From: Tritrichomonas musculus
Lineage: Eukaryota > Parabasalia > Tritrichomonadida > Tritrichomonadidae
Length of the DNA: 64,000 nucleotides
NCBI GenBank assembly: GCA_039105265.1
Contig: JAPFFF010000021.1
Span: 1,550,001 to 1,614,000, forward strand
Direction: 5' to 3'
Positions 11,892 to 20,542 of this stretch are shown piece by piece. Numbering within the stretch: the first letter of the stretch is position 1; each line of letters starts with the position of its first letter. The position numbers and the translations under genes were made by a program. The notes under the pieces were generated by a model. The model was not told the DNA's origin. It worked only from the letters and a program-made list of their open reading frames with translations, and made no database searches.

Positions 11892-12104
11892 TTGAATTTA
11901 TTCAAGCACAAGAAAATTATTATAGATATTCAAGTAAGAGACTTATTTGCACCAAGAGAAGACAAAAATAATGAATTAATCCAAAATGATCATTATAAAG
12001 ATTTTATCAGACAATATTTAAATGTGATTGATTCAGCATCAGCAAAATTTTATCGAATTAGTACCAATCTTCATAATAATCAAAATTCTTTAAAGTATGA
12101 ATGA
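11892..12104 (+). pseudogene. Unrecognised C-terminal gene fragment (about 70 codons)
   Basis: An open frame with ordinary codon use contains IDIQVRDLFAPREDKNNE and a helical tail ending near 12104. It has no ATG start, and an in-frame TAG lies at 11886-11888. The inverted-repeat element ends only 50 bp upstream. It is probably the 3' remnant of a gene displaced by that insertion. I do not recognise the family. Confidence 0.35.
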
Positions 12105-12105
12105 A

Positions 12106-12156
12106 GCATTAATAATTATTGTACAATTAGAAAATTTAATTATTGATTATTAATGC
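12106..12156. repeat. 51-bp hairpin-forming inverted repeat
   Basis: GCATTAATAAT at 12106-12116 is repeated inverted at 12146-12156. It sits just past the stop of the fragment at 11892-12104 and 76 bp before the Mutator-like element. It may be a 3'-end hairpin or a very small mobile element. Confidence 0.45.
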
Positions 12157-12232
12157 AGATATATAATGGTTATAATAGATTTATCTAATAATTTTTATCT
12201 AATAAAAAATTCTAAAAATATGGTATATTTTG

Positions 12233-12604
12233 GGATTAGGAAAAAAATTCCAACTTGGAATTTCCAAGTTTTTTTTATTTCACATGTCAAGAAAACTTGG
12301 AAATTCCAAGTTTTTTTTTCCCTGAGCTTTTCTTCAACAATAGCAAGAACAAAATGATAAAAAACGCGTTAATACTTTAATATAATAAGTTATCAATATC
12401 ATTTGGCAATTTTTTTCGTGCATTTCATCCAAATCTTAAAATGCTGATACTGATATCATTACGCCATGCTTCTCAAAATACAAAAACAAATGCAAATTTA
12501 CCGCTATCAACACTTTAATAACAATATACGATTCATTTACCATGCAAATTTCGAAATTTTCATTTTGACTCTCATAATTAATATTCAATAATTATACTAG
12601 CATT
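12233..12604 (+). repeat. Left terminal inverted repeat of the Mutator-like element
   Basis: It pairs with 15193-15565 over about 372 bp with very few differences. Near the tip it contains its own inverted CTTGGAA/TTCCAAG palindromes at about 12255-12315, mirrored at 15485-15545, possible transposase-binding sites. The inner border is at the shared ATACTAGCAT motif. Confidence 0.9.
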
Positions 12605-13001
12605 AAATAAATGTATCTATCCGAAAAATTCAAATAGGAAATAAAAAAAAAGATATCTTTCCTAAATTAAAAAAAAAAAAAATCCATATATAACTTTCTC
12701 TCACGATATTTTTTTTATTTATTTATTTTTATAATATGCTTTTAAACTCAGGAAAAAGGTATAATATTAGCTTAATATTTAGATAATCTAAGAATGTATC
12801 ACAATTAATTCAAAAAGTTTTAATAAACCATTCAAAAAAAAAAAAGTTCGGTGCTTTTTTTATTCCTACCGAATGTTTTTTGATTCATTAAAGCTTCTTA
12901 TAAACCATTCAGATATAATAATTGATCATGTTAAAAAGAAAAAAGTAAAAAAAAAATTTATTAAAATAGATCATGTTAAAAAAAAAAAATATTTATTAAA
13001 T

Positions 13002-13282
13002 TTAAAATATTTCATTTTCATCATCAGAAACAATAACGCCATTTGGAGCCTGGTTAGGAATATCTGCAAAAGCTTTGCTGATCATTGTCCAATTTTTAAA
13101 ATACCAATCAATTATGGCCTTTTTAGTTTTAACTGTGTATTTTAATCTTGGTATGGCTGGATTTGTATCGCATAATTGATTTGCAAGTGATACAAGAGCA
13201 GAAATTGTGACTTTCCTCCCTTCGACATGACGTTGAATTATTTTGAATATAAGAGATTTATCTTTGTCCAAGTTATTTTCTT
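13002..13282 (-). pseudogene. Frame-shifted C-terminal continuation of the MULE transposase
   Basis: An 89-codon frame (ending NGVIVSDDENEIF at 13002) follows the transposase stop on the same strand. Its frame stays open upstream across that stop, reading YISSIEENNLDKDKSL, back to an A8 homopolymer at about 13300-13308. A one-base change in that run would put it in frame with the transposase. It is therefore likely the true C-terminus, lost by an indel or by a sequencing error. It carries the helical SLIFKIIQRHVEGRKVT and KKAIIDWYFKNW segments. A separate small gene is less likely. Confidence 0.6.
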
Positions 13283-15052
13283 CTATAGAACTAATATATC
13301 GTTTTTTTTGCTTTTTTTAGGCTTGTTCAATAATGAAAAAAGTGGTAATTGTATGTCAATTTGGGCTTGATGAATAAGATCATTTATTTTTTCCCTATAT
13401 TCTGGAGAATTCTGATATAGATATCTGATTTTTGAAGCAATTAAATCTGCATCTTGCACTTTTAATTGATCAGTTTGAACAACTTTTTCATAAGAATGAT
13501 TATTAAGGCTAACATTACAAGTAATTGTACCAAACGCCTCATGAAATGTGGAACAAAGCCAATCTTTTGAAACAGCTTTATATAAATCAATATTGTTTTC
13601 TCTTAAGAAGCGTATCTGTTTTGGACAAGGAATTCCTAAGTCTGTGTCGATATAACAAACGCATTTACCTTTTTGGCCGACTAAATGATACTCATCATCG
13701 TAAAATTCGTTGCGAGCATCTTTAAGTATCATTTTGTCAATTAATTGATTTGCTGAATCAGTTAATAATTGATTTTCCTTGTGAATTCTAGAAGCAGATG
13801 CCTCAAACCATTCAGTTGAAATGGTGAAACATTCTTGAAGCATATAATATGCGTTGTTTGATTTCAATTTAATAATATTATTAAACATTTCTAAACGTTG
13901 TGACGATACAATGTTTCGTTTGTGAATCTTTGGATTTGATAAAAAGTGATGAGCAATATTGCTTAAATAATAAAGACCTTTGAGTTCTGAATCAACTTGC
14001 GATTCTTCTTTGATCCAAAGTGCTTGAAAAGTGTCATCAGATATTTTTCCTTGCATTAAATGTTTTAAGCATTTCCATAAATTTACACTTGGCTTGAATT
14101 GAAACTTTTTTAAAAAGTTTTCTTTTAAATGAAATAAGCAATATATTAAATTATATTTTTTCCCAAAACTATCACGACAAGCTTTTTCTATACATGGAGC
14201 CATATCAGAAATTACTGTGAAATGGACATCGGGCAGTTCATTCTCAATCATATCAAAGATATATCGATATCCTTTTGAATCCTCTGTCCCTCTTAGAACA
14301 ATACCAACTATTTGTGTATGTAATTCACCATCAATAACGGCGCATGTTGTGAATCGAATATCTTCTTTTGAAAAAGTTGCGTCAACTATAAGAGGATTTG
14401 GGTATGACTTAAGAACTTTTCTTGCCCATGGTGGAAACAGTATAATAGCTGTTAAAGTTCCTTCAAAAAAGTCGTAATTCAATTCCCAGTTGTGTTCATT
14501 CTTAAATTTTTCGGCTAGGTCTATCAATTGGCCTAATGATCCCTTTGTATGATTGAAAAATATTCCTTTAGCAAGATGGCGTATGTATTTTGATTCATTT
14601 TTTGTAAAGTCTTTACCTGAAATTATTTTAAGTATATTTTTTACTTGATTAATTGATGGCATTGATTCTTTAAATGAATCAGATATACGTTCGGCTAGAG
14701 CGTGAGGATCAAGGGAATCACGAATATTTTGGATTGAATGAGAACAATTAATTTTATGATTGAGATTGGTACCTTTGAGAACTAGATAATAACCTTTTTT
14801 GCATTTTTTGGAATCTCTTAAATTAAAAGTGATTTGAAAAGGACAATCCTGATCTTTGCATTGAATTTTATAATAATTTCCAGAATTTAGAATATTAAAC
14901 TTTATTGATTTTGTACGTGCTAAATTTATGCAATATTGAATCATTTCGTCCCTATTTTCAAAAAAATTGACGAGTTCTATTTTCGATGTTTCCATCAAGA
15001 TTAGAAATGGAAAAACTAAACGAATTTGTATAATATTTGAATGGTTTATCAC
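13283..15052 (-). CDS. MULE-type transposase
   Basis: Catalyses cut-and-paste movement of the surrounding element. The probable start is the second methionine (METSKIEL, base 14995), because the preceding 19 residues look untranslated. With the 589-residue count, a Cys/His zinc-binding N-terminus is seen at C65-x4-C70 and NHKINCSH near 98-105, as in FAR1/WRKY-GCM-like MULE heads. The DDE triad is probably D224 (LIVDATF), D283 (VISDMAP) and E388 (SSQRLEMF), with the CLFHLKENF motif at 305-313. A SWIM-like CVC...IPC follows but lacks the usual final CxH histidine. The frame ends early (DILVL) through the A8 frame change described for 13002-13282. Confidence 0.9.
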   Translation of the reverse strand: MINHSNIIQIRLVFPFLILMETSKIELVNFFENRDEMIQYCINLARTKSIKFNILNSGNYYKIQCKDQDCPFQITFNLRDSKKCKKGYYLVLKGTNLNHKINCSHSIQNIRDSLDPHALAERISDSFKESMPSINQVKNILKIISGKDFTKNESKYIRHLAKGIFFNHTKGSLGQLIDLAEKFKNEHNWELNYDFFEGTLTAIILFPPWARKVLKSYPNPLIVDATFSKEDIRFTTCAVIDGELHTQIVGIVLRGTEDSKGYRYIFDMIENELPDVHFTVISDMAPCIEKACRDSFGKKYNLIYCLFHLKENFLKKFQFKPSVNLWKCLKHLMQGKISDDTFQALWIKEESQVDSELKGLYYLSNIAHHFLSNPKIHKRNIVSSQRLEMFNNIIKLKSNNAYYMLQECFTISTEWFEASASRIHKENQLLTDSANQLIDKMILKDARNEFYDDEYHLVGQKGKCVCYIDTDLGIPCPKQIRFLRENNIDLYKAVSKDWLCSTFHEAFGTITCNVSLNNHSYEKVVQTDQLKVQDADLIASKIRYLYQNSPEYREKINDLIHQAQIDIQLPLFSLLNKPKKSKKNDILVL

Positions 15053-15192
15053 AACTTTTTGAATGAATTGTTAGAACTTTTTGAAAATTTTTTAAAAAAA
15101 CATTCGGTAGGATAAAAAATTAGTTCATACTTCATATTAATTATACTAGCATAAAATAATTTTCCATATTAATGTAATTATGTATATTGATT

Positions 15193-15565
15193 ATGCTAGT
15201 ATAATTACTGAAAATATTAATTATGAGAGTCAAAATGAAAATTTCGAAATTTGCATGGTAAATGAATCGTATATTGTTATTAAAGTGTTGATAGCGGTAA
15301 ATTTGCATTTGTTTTTGTATTTTGAGAAGCATGGCGTAATGATATCAGTATCAGCATTTTAAGATTTGGATGAAATGCACGAAAAAAATTGCCAAATGAT
15401 ATTGATAACTTATTATATTAAAGTATTAACGCGTTTTTTATCATTTTGTTCTTGCTATTGTTGAAGAAAAGCTCAGGGAAAAAAAAACTTGGAATTTCCA
15501 AGTTTTCTTGACATGTGAAATAAAAAAAACTTGGAAATTCCAAGTTGGAATTTTTTTCCTAATCC
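15193..15565 (-). repeat. Right terminal inverted repeat of the Mutator-like element
   Basis: Partner of 12233-12604. Just inside it, ATACTAGCAT-type motifs recur in inverted order (about 15135-15205), giving an extra subterminal palindrome on the transposase promoter side. Confidence 0.9.
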
Positions 15566-15632
15566 TATATTTTGAAATAAAGATATGATTAAGAGAATGA
15601 TGCTTTATTATATTAATTTGCTTTTTACTTTT

Positions 15633-18527
15633 TCAATAAATGTTGCACCATCTCGATGAATCCACTTTTTCAGGATTTAATTCGTAATCAATTTCTGATG
15701 ATTCTGTATTTTCATCAGGTGGAATTGAAATTATATCTGATTTAGTAAAATCTGCCTCAATTCGTTTAGGCGGTTCATAAAAAGGGATTTGTATTATATT
15801 CAACGATGAGCATTCATTGAAGGCAGTGTCATCGATTTTTACTGAAGAAGATTTAAGTTTTACTTCCTTAAGTGATGCACATTTATTAAAAGCATATTTA
15901 CTGATTGAAGTAACAGAAGAGGGAATAGAAACACGATCCAAATATGTACATTCACTTAAAAGACATTCGTCTATTATTGCCAAATTTGATGGAAAAGAAA
16001 ACCATTTCAATTCTGAGCACAAAGAGAATGCATACTTCCCAATTGATGTTACAGAAGATGGAAGAGAAATTTCTGTCAATGAATTGCATTTTTGAAATGC
16101 AAATTCGCCAATATAAATTAATGAATTGGGGAAAGAAACACTCTTCAAAGATGTGCAATTCGTAAATGCTCCATTTTCTATTGATATTATAGAAGGTGGA
16201 AATGTTATTTCCTTCAGATTTATACATCCATAGAATGCAAATGGCTCTATTCTTGTAACAGATGAGGGAATTATTATTTGTTTAAGAGATTCACATTCTT
16301 TAAATGTATTATTTCTTATTACTGTTATCAAAGAAGGAAGCCAAACTTGTTTTAACGCTTTACATTCACTAAAACAAAATTCGCCAATTGATTTCACGGA
16401 TGATGGAATTATTACTTGTTTTAATTCTGGGCATAATGAAAATGAGTAACTGCCAATTTCAATCACAGAAGAAGGGATGACGATTTGAGTTATTTTTGTT
16501 TCTTGGAAAGAAAATGGTCCAATTGATGTTAAGGAAGATGAAAGTGAAATTTGAGATAAATTAGTACATCCACTGCAAATTGATTCACCAATTGATATTA
16601 CAGAAGAAGGAATGCGTATTTCTATCAAAGAAATACATCCAGAAAAAGCAAGAGTTCCAATTGAAGTTACCGATGGTGGAATTACAACTAGAGTCAATGA
16701 AGAACAATGATTGAAGGCACGTTCTCCTATTTCAATAACAGAAGAAGGAATTATTATTTGTAACAAAGATTCGCAAAAAGAAAAAGCTTGTGATCCGATT
16801 AAAGTTACAGTTGGTGGAATATTAATGAATTTTAGACTTTTGCACTGATTAAAAACATAATTTCCAATTATTGTTACTGATGGAGGAATTGTAACTTTTT
16901 CTAAATTTATACACTCACTAAAGCACCAATCACCAATTGTGGTTACAGATGAAGGAAATGAAAATTCTTTTAAAGCTTTACATAATGAAAAAGCAGAATT
17001 CCCGACTGAAACAATTGAAGAAGGAATTGAAACATGTTCTAATGAAAAGCATTTATGAAATGCGAAACTATTAATTGAAACTAATGATGAAGGAATAGAA
17101 ATTTCCTTTAATGATGGGCAACTATTAAAAGCACTATTTTTAATGAAACGCAAAGATGATGGAAGTGTAATTTGTTCAAGAGAATTGCACTGATAAAAGG
17201 CAAATTGACCAATTATAGAAACTTCATCTGTTAATGTAATTGATCTTAGTTTCTGACAAGATATAAAGCACTTTGATATTATCTGAATTCCTGGTTGTGA
17301 AAGTAAAAGATTTAATACTTTATCATTCCCTTTTGATGCAGCTAAATTTAAAGCCGTTAAGTCATATAACAAAAATTTATCATCGACATACTTTTTGATT
17401 TTAATAGTTGAATTTATGTCCAAATTTTTATCTTTTAAAAGAATTTTTACAATTTCAATATAATTATATCTGCATGCATAATAAAAAATAAATTTGTTCT
17501 GGATATCATCTGGTATGAAATCATAATTATTATAATGAAAACCATAAGCATAAATATTTTCATCAAATTTATTTTCAATATCATTTTTTTCATTTGATTC
17601 ATCAATATAATTGCTTAATATGTAATTTGAAATTTCATTATGATGACACTTGATTGATTCCTTTAGAATTGCCTCCCAAGAATTGTCTGGTTTTTCAACA
17701 TTTTTTTCTTCGAGAAGATGAATTAATTCATTGTTTCTACTATGAATGGAATGCAGCCATAAGGATGGCGTCAAAGGAACTTTGTTTAATAACAAAAATT
17801 TGAATATTTGAATTGATCCATAAAATGCTGAATATTCAATCAAAGTTGCTTTTTTCTTGATCAAATAATAATTGGTCTCGAAAATTGATGGTACTATCTC
17901 TGCTGTATAAGGAATGTTATTTTTATTAAGATAAACAACAAATTCTTGTATTGAATCATTTCTGATTAAATTACAAAGATAAGAATCGTTTTGACCATTT
18001 TGGCGTTTTTCTTCAAATTGGTCGAAAATATTTGGATCCAATTCCAAAAGATCTTTTTCAATTTGATCCTTTTTTGATCTATCAATTATATCTTTAATTT
18101 AAGGATAAAAAAATTGTTCATACTTCATGTCTATTTTTTGATTTTTTCCTGAAATAATATTTATGAAAGAATCATCAACGATTATTATTTCATTTCTAAT
18201 TAAAAATAAAAGTATCCATTTGTTCGATACAAACAAAGTTATGAGTTCAGAATTTGAAATTTTTTGGTTGATTTCGTTTTTCAAAATAAGTATAATTTGT
18301 TCAATTCTTTCCGAAAAATTTGGTTGTCTTTGATGATAATTTGAAATAACTGATATCATTTGTAAAAATTCCCAACACATATCTGATTTATCTTGACATA
18401 TTTGAGATTTTATTTTAGTAATTAATTCTTGAAATTGTTCATCAATATCATCTTCATTTTGCTCCAGAAACTCAATAAGCATGCTATAGATTTCTTGATT
18501 TTGTTTAATATAATCTTGCACTTCCAT
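15633..18527 (-). pseudogene. BspA-like leucine-rich-repeat protein with DUF3447 head; one in-frame stop
   Basis: The frame starts at MEVQDYIKQ (18527), where the four head modules in the window align, and runs without shift to 15633. One TAA interrupts it at 18099-18101, after KYEQFFYP, where the ankyrin gene at 8.0-9.2 kb reads YFFPEFE. A single base change from GAA would explain it. Downstream come the GQNDS...LIRNDSIQEF motif, SIFETN, IEYSAFYGSIQIFKFLL, CHHNEISNYI and one ankyrin unit with a short in-frame insert (STIKIKKYVDDKFLLYDL) after DIN. About 20 BspA-type repeats of 23 residues follow (SLKEISIPSSLVSINSFAF type). There is no C-terminal membrane anchor. BspA-type repeats in trichomonads are linked to surface adhesion. 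The stop could be a true lesion, a read-through site or an assembly error. Confidence 0.8.
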
Positions 18528-19251
18528 ATATAGCAAAATAAAAATGAAATAAATTACACAATTATTCATAAATCACAACTATTCAATTGAATTTGAAATA
18601 AAAAAAAAATGCCCCCTTAAATTGAATTAAAAAAAAGTTTTTAATCTGGAAACTTGGTATTAAAATTTGCAATCCCATCAACTTTGAAAAAAGTCAGAAT
18701 TCAATCAAACATCGAATAAATTTTTATAAAAAAATATTTATTATAATATAAGTTGATACAGATCTTTATTATAAGCATTCATTAATGAACATACAAATGT
18801 AATTATTTTTTACATTTATATATATCTAAAGGTGACAATTAATTTCTGAAATTCAAAGATTTTAATTTTTGGTTCAAACAATTTCCACAAAGTGCATTCA
18901 AAAAGTTGAACAATTTCCAAGCCTCATTGAACTTTTTGTTAGAAAAAAATTTCAAATGAAGAATTCAATAAATTGAATGAAAAATGCAGATATCTCTATA
19001 AATAAATAAATTGAAGTTGGATTTCTATTTGTAAGAGATATTTATAATTGCCCAATGAATTTTGTCATTGGAGTGAAGAATCCCAAACTTTCATCATCTG
19101 AAGGAAGCATCAACTCTTCTTTGTACCTTTAATAATCAGTTTCATAATAAAACAGCGGCATTAAAATAATTATTTAAAAAGATGAGTTTTCTTTAAAATG
19201 GCAAATAATTGAAAAGAATTTTTATTTAATTACTTTTAAAAACAATAAAAG
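18528..19251. other. Intergenic stretch with a coding-like remnant shared with the second Atg8 locus
   Basis: On the minus strand at about 19050-19131 a short frame reads RYKEELMLPSDDESLGFFTP, ends in KFIGQL and then a stop. The same block follows the other Atg8 copy at 26366-26455, where it is fused into the chimeric BspA frame. The family is not recognised. The remaining bases show no gene. Confidence 0.5.
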
Positions 19252-19605
19252 TTATCCATAGGCTGAATCTGAACAATAAATACAATATAAGAATCCATCT
19301 GAATCTTTGTTACTGCAGTAAAGGCTCCCCATAGAAACGTTCGAGTGTGGTAACTTTCTATTAACAAATATAAAAATTGTTTCTGTTGCTGGCACATTTA
19401 TTCTTTTTCTAACAACGTATAAAAAATGACCAAATGTAAGATCTGATGGAACAAAAAATTTTTGTTTTTCTATATCTGGTAAATTGCATTTAGGATCTTT
19501 GTCAACTATGACTGGGATGTGACCTTCATATTTAGACAGTAAAATTGATGATTCTTTTTTCCTCTCTTCAAAAGATTTTTCGTTTTTGTACCTAGAGAAT
19601 GACAT
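19252..19605 (-). CDS. ATG8: Atg8/GABARAP-family ubiquitin-like protein, copy A
   Basis: A 117-residue protein, the normal Atg8 length. Atg8 is conjugated to phosphatidylethanolamine on autophagosome membranes and binds cargo receptors. Diagnostic segments: an RYKNEKSFEERKKES helical N-terminus, HIPVIVDKDPKCNLPDIEKQ, the FVPSDLTFGHFLYVVRKRI block, FIFVNRKLPHSNVSMGSLY and an end at SDSAYG. The last residue is the glycine itself, so no tail must be removed by Atg4 before activation. It is identical in protein sequence to the copy at 25892-26245 but differs from it at six synonymous sites in one 110-bp stretch I compared. It lies between the BspA gene and the kinase, all on the minus strand. Confidence 0.93.
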   Translation of the reverse strand: MSFSRYKNEKSFEERKKESSILLSKYEGHIPVIVDKDPKCNLPDIEKQKFFVPSDLTFGHFLYVVRKRINVPATETIFIFVNRKLPHSNVSMGSLYCSNKDSDGFLYCIYCSDSAYG

Positions 19606-19714
19606 AACAAAAAAATAAATTTAATATTCATTCTGAAATTTTTCAGAGACAAAATACTCACATCACTCATTGAAAAATTTCAATTAAAATTTTTGCATTT
19701 AAATTAAAAATCAC

Positions 19715-20098
19715 CGAAGGAAAAAAAAAATGTGAAGTTTTATTTGTTTTTCATATTTTAAATATAAAAAAGTATAATACATATAAACGTTCTTTCAAAG
19801 ATTTGATTAAAAATATATGATAAATATTAATATTAAAAATTTGAAATTACAAGTAATTATACACACCATCGAACTTTTCAATTATGCTTAGATTTATGTG
19901 GATTTTGAAGAATAATTCTTTGAAAATTGAGAAATTATAAATCAAATTTAACAATTTTTTTCATTCCTCAGAAAACTCTTGTATTAAAATTCTGGAGCTC
20001 TTTGCATTGTATTGATGCTTTTCTAGAAATTGTATAATCTTTTTCTTGAAAATCGTAAATGTAATATCATAACTTTGTTTACAATTTGGTGAAAAAGG
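19715..20098 (-). repeat. Atg8 upstream block, present three times in the window
   Basis: The sequence upstream of Atg8 copy A is found inverted and in tandem before copy B, at about 24944-25339 and 25491-25797. It therefore marks one arm of the large inverted duplication and must carry the Atg8 promoter. Confidence 0.75.
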
Positions 20099-20103
20099 AT
20101 ATT

Positions 20104-20104
<1 letters not shown>

Positions 20105-20135
<31 letters not shown>
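20105..20135 (+). repeat. A31 homopolymer tract
   Basis: An uninterrupted run of 31 A, between the block shared with the other arm and a Sel1-like remnant. A minus-strand open frame that runs through it as poly-phenylalanine is not credible. Confidence 0.9.
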
Positions 20136-20136
<1 letters not shown>

Positions 20137-20276
20137 CCAACGAATAATATCATAAAGCAGTAGATAATAGAGACACAAATTCTTTAATGAATATTGAGTT
20201 TTATTCATTTGTATTGAGAAGATATTGTGATGAATTAAATCAATGAATTTGAATGCTATCAAAAAGAAAGAGAATT

Positions 20277-20413
20277 GAGATTCTCGCTTCCTTTCATAAT
20301 TTAGCTGGGCTTTATCAGAATAGAAAATGTGTTGAGAAAAATGGTTTGAAAATAATTGAATATTATACAAAAGATATAGAATTAGGTAATTTCGATGGAT
20401 TATTTGGAGAATG
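20277..20413 (+). pseudogene. Sel1-repeat remnant on the opposite strand
   Basis: The plus strand reads SFHNLAGLYQNRKCVEKNGL followed by KIIEYYTKDIELGNFDGLFG and a stop. This is the Sel1 pattern (A-x-x-x-L-G-x-x-Y ... A-x-x-Y-Y-x-x-A-x-x-x-G). It is a single repeat-sized fragment with stops close by on both sides. It is absent from the other duplicated arm, which breaks off at base 20442. Confidence 0.5.
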
Positions 20414-20542
20414 ATATATTTTGAATAAGCATCTTTTGGTAACGATAAATCTAAGACTAATTTAATATCAGATGTCAAATGATCTATGCTTATTAACATT
20501 TATTATCATAATATTTGATTATGTTTTAAATATAAAATATCG

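Larger units (their letters stand above)
12233..15565 (-). mobile_element. Mutator-like DNA transposon, nearly complete (3333 bp)
   Basis: Long terminal inverted repeats of about 372 bp (12233-12604 and 15193-15565) start GGATTAGG. They are flanked by an identical 9-bp TATATTTTG at 12224-12232 and 15566-15574. Long inverted repeats with a 9-bp target duplication are typical of Mutator-like elements, and the interior encodes a MULE-type transposase on the minus strand. The arms are still almost identical, so insertion is probably recent. The only clear defect is a frame change near the 3' end of the transposase, at an A8 run. Confidence 0.92.

Noticed and set aside
20023-20499. 158-codon minus-strand frame
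   Set aside because: It runs through the A31 tract as poly-phenylalanine and crosses the end of the duplicated arm; the opposite strand holds a clearer Sel1 remnant.
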